Shown: positions 1 through 9,099 of the stretch, one piece after another | Position numbering within the stretch: position 1 is the first letter of the stretch | Layout: every line of letters starts with the position of its first letter | Source: Erwinia persicina | GTDB taxonomy: Bacteria; Pseudomonadota; Gammaproteobacteria; Enterobacterales; Enterobacteriaceae | Assembly (NCBI RefSeq): GCF_014838825.1 | Contig: NZ_JACYMO010000004.1 | Span: 248,001 to 312,000 of the forward strand | Reading direction: 5' to 3' | Length of the DNA: 64,000 bases | Notes under the pieces: generated by a model | What the model was told of the DNA's origin: nothing | Seen by the model: the letters and a program-made list of their open reading frames with translations, nothing else | The model's database searches: none | Program-made: the position numbers and the translations under genes

Positions 1-180
1 CATCCAGTCTGATTTAGCATGCTGGTTGGAGCCACGGCCTTTTACCGTACCGGCGGTCTGGATAGCCTGTCCGAACAGCAGCACTTTTTCAGTGATGGTG
101 GTTTTACCGGCATCCGGGTGAGAAATGATGGCAAAAGTGCGGCGACGAGCCACCTCCTGCATAAAGGGTGCATTTGACAT
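1..180 (-). CDS. prfC: Peptide chain release factor 3, N-terminal part (runs off window)
   Basis: The first 60 codons of RF3 are present and the gene continues beyond position 1. The protein begins [20 protein letters not shown] and carries the P-loop HPDAGKTT, typical of the translational GTPase that recycles RF1/RF2 after peptide release on the ribosome. The ATG lies at 178-180. The match to the enterobacterial RF3 N-terminus is direct. Only the G1 motif can be checked because the rest is outside the window. Confidence 0.95.
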   Translation of the reverse strand, partial: MSNAPFMQEVARRRTFAIISHPDAGKTTITEKVLLFGQAIQTAGTVKGRGSNQHAKSDWM

Positions 181-349
181 GACGCTTCTTCTGGTTTGGC
201 GCTGCGCCGCCGTGCGACGGAACGCGCGCAGCGGGAACTACAGCCGATTAATCGATAATGGGCGGCATTTTCGCTTATCCCGGCGTCATACACAATGACT
301 GACCGGCGCTTATTCAACCTAAAGTGCGACAGTCAGCGCCGGTAACAGG

Positions 350-997
350 TCAGCGCGGACGGATTAACCGCGCGCGTTCGGCCTCACACTCCGCCCGGCA
401 GCAGCAGCCCTCCAGGTGATCGTTCACCAGCCCCAGCGCCTGCATAAGCGAATAGGTGGCCACTGGCCCGACCCAGGTCCAGCCGCGTTTTTTCAGCGCT
501 TTTGACATCGCTTCGGCTTCCGGACAGGTTTTCACCGTTTGCCAGAACGGCAGATCAATCTTTGCCGGACGCCTGTCCGGGGCAGGCTCAAACTGCCAGA
601 ACCAGGCGGCGAGCGAACCCGCTTCCTCCACCAACGCCAGCGCACGCTGGGCATTGTTGATGGCAGAGACGATTTTGGCACGGTTACGCACAATACTTTT
701 ATCCGCCATCAGCCGGGCAATATCCTCTTCACCGAAGCGGGCGACAAGACGAAAGTCGAACCCGGCAAAGGCCCGGCGAAAATTATCGCGTTTGTTATAG
801 ATCATCTTCCATGACATGCCGGAGAGAAACCCCTCCAGACACACTTTTTCATACAACATCTTGTCATCGACCACCACGCGCCCCCACTCGCTGTCGTGGT
901 AAGCCGGCATGCCAGACTGCCACGCACAGCAGATGCGGCCATCTGCCGTCACGGCCAGCCCGGCGGCATGTAGCGTGGTGAGATCCGTTTGATCCAT
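350..997 (-). CDS. tag: DNA-3-methyladenine glycosylase I
   Basis: About 215 aa, Tag family of base-excision-repair enzymes that remove 3-methyladenine from DNA. Visible family features are CAWQS, AYHDSEWG, the CLEGFLSGMSW segment, KALKKRGWTWVGP, SLMQALGLVNDH, and a Cys/His set (early Cys, late His, CCC) matching the zinc site of E. coli Tag. It has a longer N-terminus than the 187-aa E. coli enzyme. An ATG also exists at 1018, but AAGGAG sits 8 bases before the ATG at 997, so I use 997. It is a single gene between prfC and the divergent yghU. Confidence 0.85.
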   Translation of the reverse strand: MDQTDLTTLHAAGLAVTADGRICCAWQSGMPAYHDSEWGRVVVDDKMLYEKVCLEGFLSGMSWKMIYNKRDNFRRAFAGFDFRLVARFGEEDIARLMADKSIVRNRAKIVSAINNAQRALALVEEAGSLAAWFWQFEPAPDRRPAKIDLPFWQTVKTCPEAEAMSKALKKRGWTWVGPVATYSLMQALGLVNDHLEGCCCRAECEAERARLIRPR

Positions 998-1140
998 TTC
1001 AGATTCTCCTTGTGTCATTGTGCTCTTTGAGGGTAAACGTGCTCACCTGCGTAATGCTATACCTGATCGCGTGTATCACCCTGTTCCACTATCTTTAGTT
1101 CATTACCTGCCATTTATTTTGCAAAAGGGCCCGTTGAATT

Positions 1141-1992
1141 ATGAGCGATAAAGAGTATCAACCTGCGAAAGTCTGGAGCGAAAATAAAGGTCTGGGCGGC
1201 ACCTGGGGCAGCATCAACCGTCCGACAGCTGGCGCACGCTTTGAGGCCGATCTGCCGGTAGGCAAACACCCGCTGCAGCTTTATTCCATGGGAACGCCGA
1301 ACGGACAGAAGGTCACCATCCTGCTGGAAGAGCTGCTGGCGCTGAACGTGCAGGAGGCGGAGTATGACGCGCATCTGATCCGCATTGGCGACAGCGAACA
1401 GTTCTCCTCCGGTTTTGTGGCAGTCAATCCCAACTCCAAGATCCCGGCCCTGCTTGATACCAGCACCGTTCCGGGGACCCGCGTATTTGAGTCAGGTGCC
1501 ATTCTGCTCTATCTGGCCGAAAAAATGGGTCACTTCCTGCCAAAAGATCCGGCTGGCCGTACGGAAACGCTGAACTGGCTGTTCTGGCTGCAGGGTGCGG
1601 CACCCTACCTGGGTGGCGGGTTTGGCCATTTCTACCATTACGCCCCGGTGAAGATCGAGTACGCCATCGACCGCTTTACGATGGAAGCCAAACGTCAGCT
1701 CGACCTGCTTGACCAGCAGCTGGCGAAACACCGGTATATTGCCGGGGAAAACTACACTATTGCCGATATGGCGGTGTGGCCGTGGTACGGCACGCTGGTG
1801 AAGGGGCTGGCCTACGACGCGGCGGAGTTCCTTGATGCCGGTTCCTATAAAAATCTGCTGCGCTGGACCGATGAAGTTGCTGCCCGTCCGGCAGTAAAAC
1901 GCGGCCGCGTGGTTAACCGCACCTGGGGCCCGGAAAACGAACAGCTGCCGGAGCGTCACGACGCGTCCGATTTCGACAAACTGGGGCTGTAA
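1141..1992 (+). CDS. yghU: GST-like disulfide-bond oxidoreductase YghU
   Basis: 283 aa, collinear with E. coli YghU, a glutathione-S-transferase-fold protein of the Nu class that binds two glutathiones and has disulfide reductase activity. The N-terminal thioredoxin-like half contains LPVGKHPLQLYS, NGQKVTILLEELL and NPNSKIPAL. The all-helical C-terminal half contains LFWLQGAAPYLGGGFGHFYHYAP and IADMAVWPW. The last residues (RHDASDFDKL) also match YghU. The ATG at 1141 gives the full family length; the ribosome site is weak. It ends in a terminator hairpin shared with convergent yjjG. Confidence 0.92.
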   Translation: MSDKEYQPAKVWSENKGLGGTWGSINRPTAGARFEADLPVGKHPLQLYSMGTPNGQKVTILLEELLALNVQEAEYDAHLIRIGDSEQFSSGFVAVNPNSKIPALLDTSTVPGTRVFESGAILLYLAEKMGHFLPKDPAGRTETLNWLFWLQGAAPYLGGGFGHFYHYAPVKIEYAIDRFTMEAKRQLDLLDQQLAKHRYIAGENYTIADMAVWPWYGTLVKGLAYDAAEFLDAGSYKNLLRWTDEVAARPAVKRGRVVNRTWGPENEQLPERHDASDFDKLGL

Positions 1993-2010
1993 TCCCCCGC
2001 CCTGGTACGC

Positions 2011-2043
2011 GGCGGGTGGACGCTTTTTTGCCGTCCACCCGCC
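2011..2043. terminator. Hairpin between convergent yghU and yjjG
   Basis: Perfect 12-bp stem GGCGGGTGGACG / CGTCCACCCGCC around a T-rich 9-nt loop, placed between two converging genes. No T run follows the stem, so it is a strong structure but not a textbook intrinsic terminator. Confidence 0.55.
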
Positions 2044-2085
2044 CGGCAAACAATTACCGCCCCGGTTGCGGATCGTCTGTGTCGA

Positions 2086-2766
2086 TCAGCCGACTAACTT
2101 ATTCTGTAACGCTTTCAGGGACGTGACCTCCCAGGTGGGGGTAATGCCTTCTGGCCGCGCACGGCCATCGGCATTCAGCCAGCAGGTCGCCATCCCGGCG
2201 TTGATCCCGCCTAAAATATCTGAGTCCGGGTTATCACCGACCATCAGCACCCGATCGCGCGCCGGATTGCCCATCTGATTTAACGCATGGTCAAAGATCG
2301 CCGGGTGCGGCTTGGCGTGGCCCACCTGCTCCGAGATCACCAGCAGATCGAACACCCCCAGAAAACCGGTGCGTTCCAGGCGTGCCTGCTGCAGCGCGGT
2401 AAAGCCGTTGGTAATAATGCCCATTTTCACCCGCCCTTTCAGCGCAGTCAGCAGCTCAACGGCCCCGTCCAGCGGCGTACAGATCTCCGCCATGGCACCG
2501 AGAAATCCGGTATTCAGATCGCTGGCCGTGACATCCAGCCTTGCCGCCCAGCCCTCAAAACGCTGATGCTGAAGCTGCAGGGCGCTGATGGCCCCATTCT
2601 GGTAGTCCACCCAAAGCGGCTTGTTAATCGCCTGATAGTCGTCATAGTCAGCGCGGCTGAACGGCACATCGTACTGCTGAAACAGACGCTGCAAACCGGC
2701 AAACGCATCGAAATGGAACAGCGTCTCGTCAGCGTCAAATAAAACCCAGTCCCAGTTGTTAAGCAT
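2086..2766 (-). CDS. yjjG: HAD-family pyrimidine 5'-nucleotidase YjjG
   Basis: About 226 aa. HAD motifs: DADETL (motif I, nucleophile Asp and acid/base Asp), IITNG (motif II Thr), the K of HAKPHP (motif III) and VGDNPDSD (motif IV). The overall match is to YjjG, which dephosphorylates UMP, dUMP, dTMP and non-canonical pyrimidine nucleotides, serving house-cleaning and thymidine-starvation survival. The third residue Met (ATG at 2766) has AGGA six bases upstream, while the first ATG (2772) has none, so 2766 is preferred. It follows holD-rimI in the same direction, as in E. coli. Confidence 0.9.
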   Translation of the reverse strand: MLNNWDWVLFDADETLFHFDAFAGLQRLFQQYDVPFSRADYDDYQAINKPLWVDYQNGAISALQLQHQRFEGWAARLDVTASDLNTGFLGAMAEICTPLDGAVELLTALKGRVKMGIITNGFTALQQARLERTGFLGVFDLLVISEQVGHAKPHPAIFDHALNQMGNPARDRVLMVGDNPDSDILGGINAGMATCWLNADGRARPEGITPTWEVTSLKALQNKLVG

Positions 2767-2833
2767 CGTCATTCCTAAAGTCCATTGCCTTCAATATTCA
2801 GGCGTTATCGTCATCTGCAATGTGTGAGCACAG

Positions 2834-2853
2834 CCTGCTCCCGAAAGAGCAGG
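2834..2853. other. Intergenic hairpin between rimI and yjjG
   Basis: Inverted repeat CCTGCTC-N6-GAGCAGG with no T tract, in the 112-bp gap between rimI and yjjG. It may stabilise or separate transcripts; no function is demonstrated. Confidence 0.35.
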
Positions 2854-2878
2854 TCAGATAGCCTGTGCTATGCCCCAT

Positions 2879-3322
2879 TTAAATCGTCAGGGCCATCATG
2901 ATCGCGTCTTCTTTGCCCCCCTCTGCCGCCGGATAATAGTTGCGGCGGATCGAGACCTCATTGAAATCAAGCTGCTCATACAGCGCTATCGCCGCGTGAT
3001 TAGAGGCCCGAACCTCCAGCCACAGCGTGACTACGCCGCGCTGCTCCAGCTCGCTAATCAGATGCTGTAACAGCTCGCGGCCGAGGCCACGACGCTGAAA
3101 GGCCGGGTCAACAGCCAGATTAAACAGCGTGGCTTCATCCAGCACCACCTGGGTAATAGCAAACGCCGCCAGCGTTTCATCCACCGTCAGGCGATAATTC
3201 AGGTAACGTTCCCCCTGATTGCTGGTAAAGGTTTTTTCAGTCCAGGGAAAAGCGTGGCTGCGCTGCTCAATGGCATACGCCTGTTCAAGATCGTGCGCTG
3301 TGAGTAAGGAAATCTGATTCAT
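2879..3322 (-). CDS. rimI: Ribosomal protein bS18 N-alpha-acetyltransferase
   Basis: 147 aa GNAT acetyltransferase that acetylates the N-terminal alanine of ribosomal protein S18. It starts MNQISLL, with the CoA-binding RRGLGRELL (the Q/RxxGxG/A signature) preceded by the beta-strand LFNLAVDPAFQ, and NHAAIALYEQLDF in the C-terminal part. The reading frame is open further upstream, but that extension overlaps holD and has no family similarity, so the ATG at 3322 is used. It overlaps the 3' end of holD by 38 nt, implying co-transcription. Confidence 0.93.
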   Translation of the reverse strand: MNQISLLTAHDLEQAYAIEQRSHAFPWTEKTFTSNQGERYLNYRLTVDETLAAFAITQVVLDEATLFNLAVDPAFQRRGLGRELLQHLISELEQRGVVTLWLEVRASNHAAIALYEQLDFNEVSIRRNYYPAAEGGKEDAIMMALTI

Positions 3323-3704
3323 TTTGACAAATCTGCAGCCAGAGCGCCCGTTTGGCGGCGGCATTATGATAGAGCTCCGCCAGTAAAGGCGAAGCCAGTT
3401 GGGTTCCGGCCAGTGGCACCGGGGCATCAAGTCCTAAGCACCAGCTGTTGCAGCGGGCATCATCCGGCAGCATTTCCAGCTGTTCTGGCGTCAGCGCCTG
3501 CACCTGCGGGGCCTGCAGATTCAGGGCGCGCAGGACATCGTTCACCAGCGGATCGTGCAGCGCCGGAGGCGTTTCCGCCACGATCACCAGCCGGGTCTCT
3601 GCGGGCAACGTCACTGCGATTTCGCCCTGCAGGGCGCGCGGACGCCGCAGCGTATACTGCGTTATCCCCATTTGCTCTAATAACCAGTCACGTCTCGAAG
3701 ACAT
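3285..3704 (-). CDS. holD: DNA polymerase III psi subunit
   Basis: 139 aa, E. coli HolD (psi) family, which with chi links the clamp loader to SSB. It begins MSSRRDWLLEQMGITQYTLRRPRALQGEIA, the conserved N-terminal tau/gamma-contacting region. An upstream in-frame start exists, but the SSRRDWLL start matches the family length. It is the first gene of the holD-rimI pair and is divergent from rsmC with about 140 bp between them. Identification is by sequence resemblance and the typical gene neighbourhood. Confidence 0.92.
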   Translation of the reverse strand: MSSRRDWLLEQMGITQYTLRRPRALQGEIAVTLPAETRLVIVAETPPALHDPLVNDVLRALNLQAPQVQALTPEQLEMLPDDARCNSWCLGLDAPVPLAGTQLASPLLAELYHNAAAKRALWLQICQNESDFLTHSARS

Positions 3705-3846
3705 CTTTTTATCCTGTCTGGTCGCCTGAATGCGCCGCCATGCTAGCAAATTCGTCGAAACTGCGCCAACAAACGACGCGGCTAACGCAGTTGCAGCTTC
3801 AGGTATGCAGGGTATAATCGCCGCTCTGATTTATAAGGAGCCATCG

Positions 3847-4875
3847 ATGTCCGCATTTACCCCGGCCAGTGAAGTGATACTGCGCCATAGTGATGAGTTT
3901 ACTGAACGCCGCGTGCTGTTTGCTGGTGACCTGCAGGATGACCTGCCCGCCCAGCTGGAAACGGCGCTGAGCCGGGTACATACCCAGCAATACCATCACT
4001 GGCAGATCCTCAGCCGTGCCCTTGGGGAAAACGCCCATTATGGTCTGGTTGCCACCCCCGAGGTGGTCGCAGACTGCGACACCCTGGTCTACTACTGGAC
4101 GAAAAACAAACCTGAAGTCCAGTTCCAGCTGCAGAACCTGCTGTCGCTGCTGCCGGTCGGCTGCGATATTTTCGTTATCGGTGAAAACCGCAGCGGCGTG
4201 CGTAGCGCAGAGCAGATGCTGGAAGGTTGGGCAACCGTCACCAAGATCGACAGCGCCCGCCGCTGTGGGCTGTATCACGGCAGGCTGGATAAGCAGCCGA
4301 CCTTTGCGGTGGATGCGTTCTGGGATGAATACCCGCTGGGCGACCTCACCATCAAAACGCTGCCCGGCGTGTTCAGCCGCGATGCGCTGGATATCGGCAG
4401 CCAGCTGCTGCTCTCCACCCTCAAGCCTCACACCAAAGGCAAAGTGCTGGACATGGGCTGCGGCGCAGGCGTGATCGCTGCCCTGCTGGCCACCCATTCC
4501 CCGAAGGTGCGTCTGACGCTGACCGACGTGAATGCCGCCGCGATTGAAGCCAGTAAAGCCACGCTGGCCGCCAACCAGCTGGAAGGTGAGGTGTTTGCCA
4601 GTAATGTTTATTCAGACATCCCTGGGCGCTTTGACATGATCCTGTCTAACCCACCGTTCCACGATGGTGTCCAGACCAGTCTTGACGCCGCGCAGACGCT
4701 GATCCGTGGCGCAATCACCCACCTGAACACCGGCGGTGAGCTGCGTATTGTGGCCAACGCCTTCCTGCCATACCCGCAGGTGCTGGATGAAACCTTCGGC
4801 AGTCATGAAGTGCTGTTGCAGAATGGACGCTTTAAGGTGTACCGCGCCGTGAAAGGCCGTCCGCCGAAGAAGTAA
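3847..4875 (+). CDS. rsmC: 16S rRNA (guanine1207-N2)-methyltransferase
   Basis: 342 aa, same length as E. coli RsmC, which methylates G1207 of 16S rRNA in the 30S subunit using SAM. It has two Rossmann-like domains: an N-terminal degenerate one (residues ~1-170) and a C-terminal catalytic one with [14 protein letters not shown] (motif I) and the catalytic NPPF motif in [10 protein letters not shown]. The ATG at 3847 is preceded by ATAAGGAG. The longer open frame upstream (from 3730) lacks similarity and is ignored. Divergent from holD. Confidence 0.95.
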   Translation: MSAFTPASEVILRHSDEFTERRVLFAGDLQDDLPAQLETALSRVHTQQYHHWQILSRALGENAHYGLVATPEVVADCDTLVYYWTKNKPEVQFQLQNLLSLLPVGCDIFVIGENRSGVRSAEQMLEGWATVTKIDSARRCGLYHGRLDKQPTFAVDAFWDEYPLGDLTIKTLPGVFSRDALDIGSQLLLSTLKPHTKGKVLDMGCGAGVIAALLATHSPKVRLTLTDVNAAAIEASKATLAANQLEGEVFASNVYSDIPGRFDMILSNPPFHDGVQTSLDAAQTLIRGAITHLNTGGELRIVANAFLPYPQVLDETFGSHEVLLQNGRFKVYRAVKGRPPKK

Positions 4876-4977
4876 CCCCGTCCGTCGTCCATTTCCGCCA
4901 GGGGCGACGGTTTACGGTCGCCCGCTGCCATAAGCGATTCTTTTCCAGGCGTTTGTTTCAACAATAAGAAATAACTG

Positions 4978-5005
4978 TTGACGTACCGGGTAAAATCTCT
5001 AGAAT
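4978..5005 (+). promoter_or_regulatory. Sigma-70 promoter of the tRNA-Leu pair
   Basis: TTGACG, 16-bp spacer, TAGAAT, then a GC-rich discriminator (GCGCC). This is the standard architecture of growth-rate- and ppGpp-controlled stable RNA promoters, about 40 bp upstream of the first tRNA. Confidence 0.75.
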
Positions 5006-5048
5006 GCGCCTCCGTGGTTGCGATATAACGTTGTTATGTTGCGGGTAT

Positions 5049-5135
5049 GCGAAGGTGGCGGAATTGGTAGACGCGCTAGCTTCAGGTGTTAGTGTCTTAA
5101 CGGACGTGAGGGTTCAAGTCCCTCTCTTCGCACCA
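5049..5135 (+). tRNA. tRNA-Leu(CAG), copy 1
   Basis: 87-nt class II tRNA with encoded CCA. The acceptor stem GCGAAGG pairs with the 3' end, it has a long variable arm, and the loop TTCAGGT places CAG as anticodon (reads CUG). It closely resembles E. coli leuP/Q/V, which also lie beside rsmC. Confidence 0.95.
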
Positions 5136-5168
5136 AAAACCACGTTGTTCATATTACGCAGCATCTGC

Positions 5169-5255
5169 GCGAAGGTGGCGGAATTGGTAGACGCGCTAGC
5201 TTCAGGTGTTAGTGTCTTAACGGACGTGAGGGTTCAAGTCCCTCTCTTCGCACCA
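5169..5255 (+). tRNA. tRNA-Leu(CAG), copy 2
   Basis: Base-for-base repeat of the 87-nt tRNA at 5049, separated by a 33-nt spacer, so both copies are expected to be cut from one transcript. E. coli has three copies at this locus; here there are two. Confidence 0.95.
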
Positions 5256-5376
5256 TGTTGAATACCCTGCAGTACCTCAGCTTCCCCTCTTTCTGACCCT
5301 CAGTACTTTCTCAGCACGGCCTCTGTTAAGTAAAACACTTCCTTCTAATGCCTTTTTACCGTCTGATCTTACCGGA

Positions 5377-5673
5377 CTACAGCCCGGAAAAATTTACCGA
5401 CAGTGCAGCCAGTCCGCCAGCCAGTGCGATGCAGGATGGCAGCAGCAGGTAATGGCGCAGACGCTTATGAAACAGCATTACTACGGTTGCCAGCAACGCT
5501 ACCACCATCAGCACCCGCCACTCAGTGAATGACAGCTCCATCAGCGCCACCAGCGGCATCATCGCGCAGGGCAGCAGTACGCCCCAGCCGCTATCCAGTC
5601 TTTTGCCCATCACCCAGCTTACCCCCCATAACCCGCACGCGGTCACTACTGCCGTCAGCATTGCGGTGTCCAC
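5377..5673 (-). CDS. Small inner-membrane protein, DUF1435 (YjjZ-like)
   Basis: About 98 aa with three to four hydrophobic segments (LTAVVTACGLWGVSWVMG, GVLLPCAMMPLVALM, VLMVVALLATVVMLF, and a C-terminal stretch), so an integral membrane protein. The position beside tRNA-Leu and rsmC is where E. coli has yjjZ (DUF1435), and length and hydropathy fit; function is unknown. Starts are GTG at 5673 or ATG at 5661, neither with a clear ribosome site. A Fur box lies just upstream. E. coli fhuF, its neighbour there, is not present. Confidence 0.65.
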   Translation of the reverse strand: MDTAMLTAVVTACGLWGVSWVMGKRLDSGWGVLLPCAMMPLVALMELSFTEWRVLMVVALLATVVMLFHKRLRHYLLLPSCIALAGGLAALSVNFSGL

Positions 5674-5685
5674 ACAGTTTCAAAT

Positions 5686-5704
5686 GATAATGATTACCAA
5701 TATC
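5686..5704. promoter_or_regulatory. Fur box
   Basis: GATAATGATTACCAATATC matches 16 of 19 positions of the consensus Fur box. It lies 13 bp upstream of the GTG of the yjjZ-like gene and would make that gene iron-repressed. Confidence 0.75.
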
Positions 5705-5909
5705 ATATGATAGTTTTTATCACTTTGCAGCACATTGTTGTTGAAACTTTATCCCGCCAGATGACAGCTTCGCGTTTAAGTGGTAGATTGGCAGCGATCA
5801 ACATTCAGAAAAATCTAATAATAACGGCTCTAAACTATTCCAATTATGAAATATCAGCCATTCACTATGATAGTGCTTTGATATTTCAGGGCAGTCACGA
5901 GTAATCATA

Positions 5910-7007
5910 ATGAAATTACAAAGCTACGATGAATTGCTTCACAGCAAGCATCGGCTATCGCTGATGCTATTTCTTTTTTTAAACACAGCGACTGCCGTAT
6001 TTTCCATGCTCAACGTTAATCGTCTTTCTGCCCCCATGGTGACTCCACCTACGGCGACTATTATAATATTGAGCATATTGTTACTTATCTGGATGATTTT
6101 AAAACCTCTGGGCAAATTTCCACTATTAAATAGTGCGGCCCTGATCACTGGCGTACTTTGGGCCTGGCAAATTGGGCTAAAGTACCAACAAAATTTTTAT
6201 TTTGATAACAGCTTCCTGCTGGTCTCGCTGGTCAGCGTATTTTTTATCAGTGCCATCGCGCTGGGCGATCACCTGCTCGCTTTCTGCCTGCACACGGCGC
6301 CCGCCTCTGTGACGGTGCTGGTACTCGATCACGGCCAGAATACGTTCGTGCTGCTGTTTACCATTATCCTGCCGCTGTTTGGTTTCACCCTGCATCATCT
6401 GATGCTGCGGCGGCGTGATAACTTTACCCGGCGTCTGGTGAGCCAGCTGTACGAAGAGAAAGAGACTTACAGCGACCTGAGCATGCTGGACCCGTTAACC
6501 GGGCTGTATAACCGTCGCGGGCTGAAAAACCGGCTGGAGAATATTCTGGATAATCATGCGGGCAGCCATTTCGTCCTGCTGCTGGATATTGATAACTTCA
6601 AAGCCTATAACGACAACTATGGCCACGCGATGGGTGATCAGGCGCTGGCACGCGTGTCGGTCGCCATTCGCGATGCGGTACGATCGCGCGATATCGTGAC
6701 GCGCTACGGCGGTGAGGAATTCCTCGTCTTACTGACCAACGTGAATGAATCCATTGCCCTGAAGCTGGCCGAGCGTATCCGCCAATATGTACTGGACCTG
6801 GAAATCCCTCACCGCTTCAACGATCGGGTTGCCACCCATGTCACCATTAGTGCCGGCATTGCCCCACTGATGGAAGATGATTTTGACAATGCGCTGGCAA
6901 ATGCCGATCGGGCGTTATACCTGGCTAAAAACCAGGGACGTAATACTATTCTCTCCCATCATGACCTGGTTAAAAAACACTTAAGCCAGGCTGCCGATGC
7001 GTTATAA
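5910..7007 (+). CDS. Membrane-bound diguanylate cyclase (GGDEF)
   Basis: 365 aa. The N-terminal ~170 residues hold about five or six hydrophobic helices (LMLFLFLNTATAVFSM, TIIILSILLLIWMI, FLLVSLVSVFFISAIAL, FVLLFTIILPLFGF) with no recognisable sensor fold. After a short linker comes a complete GGDEF domain: DPLTGLYNRRG, LLLDIDNFKAYND, active-site GGEEF, and RSRD (RxxD inhibitory I-site) five residues before it. It should make c-di-GMP from two GTP and be product-inhibited. There is no EAL domain. It is monocistronic, followed by a terminator. I cannot assign it to a specific Dgc orthologue. Confidence 0.88.
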   Translation: MKLQSYDELLHSKHRLSLMLFLFLNTATAVFSMLNVNRLSAPMVTPPTATIIILSILLLIWMILKPLGKFPLLNSAALITGVLWAWQIGLKYQQNFYFDNSFLLVSLVSVFFISAIALGDHLLAFCLHTAPASVTVLVLDHGQNTFVLLFTIILPLFGFTLHHLMLRRRDNFTRRLVSQLYEEKETYSDLSMLDPLTGLYNRRGLKNRLENILDNHAGSHFVLLLDIDNFKAYNDNYGHAMGDQALARVSVAIRDAVRSRDIVTRYGGEEFLVLLTNVNESIALKLAERIRQYVLDLEIPHRFNDRVATHVTISAGIAPLMEDDFDNALANADRALYLAKNQGRNTILSHHDLVKKHLSQAADAL

Positions 7008-7009
7008 AA

Positions 7010-7044
7010 AATGAAGACGGCCTTATTTAAGGCCCATTCATTTT
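7010..7044 (+). terminator. Terminator of the diguanylate cyclase gene
   Basis: Nested stem AATGAA..GGCCTT / AAGGCC..TTCATT followed by TTTT, starting immediately after the stop codon. Confidence 0.7.
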
Positions 7045-7231
7045 AAAAGCTTAACCTTTTCTTTAATACAAATCCCCATCCAGCCCGCGAAAAATAAGAT
7101 ATTGCTGCGAATTAAGTTTTTAAATGATTAACGATGGTGTTTGTTTCTTACCGGGCAAAAGCCATTTTTTTGACGTTTACAGATTGTGGACAATATGGCA
7201 ATTTTATCTCTTCATCACGCAGGAGATAAGC

Positions 7232-7708
7232 ATGAGTCTGGAGTCAGTACGGCAGTTTTTTGCCGATCGCGCACCCGAAATTGACATCATTGAACTGTCA
7301 GAAAGCACCGCCACCGTCGCCCTTGCTGCTGCCGCTCATCAGGTTGAGCCGGGGCAGATTGCCAAGACCCTGTCGTTAAAAGTGAAAGATCGTGTGGTCC
7401 TGATTGTCACCCGGGGTGACGCGCGGCTGGATAACCGCAAGCTGAAAGAGACACTGGGGGCGAAAGCGAGAATGCTCAATACCGATGAGGTGGTGAGCTG
7501 GACCGGGCATCCGGTGGGCGGAGTCTGCCCCTTCGGCCTCGAGAACCCACTGACCGTTTACTGCGACGTGTCCCTCAGGGACTATCAGGAAGTGCTACCC
7601 GCCGCCGGAGCCATCCACAGCGCGGTACGCATCGCACCTGAGTATATGGCGCAGCTGACCGAGGCTCAGTGGGTTGATGTTTGCCAGCCCTTTCAGGAGG
7701 CCAGCTGA
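7232..7708 (+). CDS. YbaK/EbsC-family aminoacyl-tRNA deacylase-like protein
   Basis: 158 aa, single YbaK domain related to the editing domain of bacterial prolyl-tRNA synthetase; relatives hydrolyse mischarged tRNAs such as Cys- or Ala-tRNA(Pro). Conserved features are QIAKTLSLKV (catalytic Lys region), RGDARLDNRKLKE, and VGGVCPFGL, the substrate-pocket GxxxPxG loop. The start ATG at 7232 has AGGAGAT upstream; a longer open frame from 7124 lacks similarity. It converges with the MFS gene downstream. Exact tRNA specificity cannot be read from the sequence. Confidence 0.85.
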   Translation: MSLESVRQFFADRAPEIDIIELSESTATVALAAAAHQVEPGQIAKTLSLKVKDRVVLIVTRGDARLDNRKLKETLGAKARMLNTDEVVSWTGHPVGGVCPFGLENPLTVYCDVSLRDYQEVLPAAGAIHSAVRIAPEYMAQLTEAQWVDVCQPFQEAS

Positions 7709-7725
7709 CCCGCCCCGGACGGGTC

Positions 7726-8931
7726 TTATGACTGACCCGAAATAATCGCGCCCCGCGTTTCCCGGCCAAAGGCGACGATCGCGCAGATCAGTACCGCCAC
7801 CGTTCCGGCGACGATCGCCATTGCCAGCGCATAATTGTTGCCGTTGGCAATGGCGATTTTTGACTGTAGCGTGGCGTTGACCGACGCCACCAGGTTCCCC
7901 AACTGATAGACAAACCCCGGCAGAACCGCACGCGCCCCGGCAGGCACCAGCTCCGTCAGCCAGCCCGGCACCACGCCCCATGCACCCTGCACCATGAACT
8001 GCATCAGAAACGCACCTGCACCTACCGCCCAGGAGCCGCTGGAAAAAGCCCACAGCGGCAGCACCGGCAGCGCCAGGAAGGCCGCGATGATAATCGCCTT
8101 CTTACGGCCTATTTTTTCCGACAGCGCGCCAAACAGAATGCCGCCGAGGATCGCGGCAATATTGTAGAAAATGGCAATGATGCTGATGACATGAGGTGCA
8201 AAACCCTGCTGCACTTTCAGATAGGTCGGGTAGAGGTCCTGCGTACCGTGGCTGAAGAAGTTAAAGCAGGCCATCAGCAGCACCAGATAGACACAGAGCT
8301 TCCAGTGGCTTTTCAGCACCGGCAGCAGGGCCACCGTCTCTTTGCGCTCGCGCGCTGCCAGCCACACCGGCGACTCGGGCACCTTAAAATAGATAAACGG
8401 CAGCAGTAACACCGGCAGCGCACCAATCAGGAACATCCCGCGCCAGCCCACCAGGCTGTAAAACAGGCCAAACACCACAGAGGCCAGCAGATAACCGAAG
8501 GGATACCCCGCCTGAAATACCCCGGACATGAGCCCTCGTGAACGGTCGGGAATGGTTTCCATTGCCAGGGAGGAGGCTACCCCCCAGACGCCCCCCATTG
8601 CCACCCCGTAAATCACGCGGAAGACCAGGAACCACAGCAGTGAGGGAGACCAGGCGGAGAGCAGCTCAAAAATGGTGAAGGCGATAATGTTGGCCATCAG
8701 CACAGGACGGCGACCCCATTTTTCTGCCAGCCGGCCAAACAGCAGCGCGCCCAGTGGCCGCACCGCCAGTGTCAGCATAATCGCCAGCGACACATCGGTG
8801 ATGCTGACGTGGAAATTATCCGCAATATCACTGAGCACGAAGACCAGGATAAAGAAGTCAAACGCATCCAGCGTCCAGCTGCCAAAACAGGCGAAGGCGA
8901 CGTTGCGCTGAGTAGAGGTCCAGTTAAACAT
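7726..8931 (-). CDS. MFS transporter, SHS (sialate/lactate:H+ symporter) type
   Basis: 401 aa with 12 predicted transmembrane helices. The MFS signature GRLAEKWGRRPVLM lies in loop 2-3 and its counterpart GALSEKIGRKKAII in loop 8-9; DAFDFFIL in helix 1 is typical of NanT/JEN-like carriers. The likely role is proton-coupled uptake of a small organic acid (lactate, pyruvate or a sialate). There is no neighbouring catabolic gene to narrow the substrate: the VOC gene downstream of its start is separated by 168 bp. Start ATG at 8931. Confidence 0.8.
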   Translation of the reverse strand: MFNWTSTQRNVAFACFGSWTLDAFDFFILVFVLSDIADNFHVSITDVSLAIMLTLAVRPLGALLFGRLAEKWGRRPVLMANIIAFTIFELLSAWSPSLLWFLVFRVIYGVAMGGVWGVASSLAMETIPDRSRGLMSGVFQAGYPFGYLLASVVFGLFYSLVGWRGMFLIGALPVLLLPFIYFKVPESPVWLAARERKETVALLPVLKSHWKLCVYLVLLMACFNFFSHGTQDLYPTYLKVQQGFAPHVISIIAIFYNIAAILGGILFGALSEKIGRKKAIIIAAFLALPVLPLWAFSSGSWAVGAGAFLMQFMVQGAWGVVPGWLTELVPAGARAVLPGFVYQLGNLVASVNATLQSKIAIANGNNYALAMAIVAGTVAVLICAIVAFGRETRGAIISGQS

Positions 8932-9099
8932 AGGGCGGGTCCTGTCTTAGAGGCTCACAAGAATGTTAATAACTTGTTTATAGCATGTAAGACAGAAGTG
9001 GATTATGACGCGTTTGTCAGGCTTATCACCAGACTGTAAAAGGGCATGTCATTGTGTTACCAGGCTAATAATTAGCCTGGTAAGCAGCGCTTTCAGACG

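Noticed and set aside
5707-5904. 65-codon frame between the Fur box and the diguanylate cyclase
   Set aside because: No ribosome site, no similarity; probably the promoter region.
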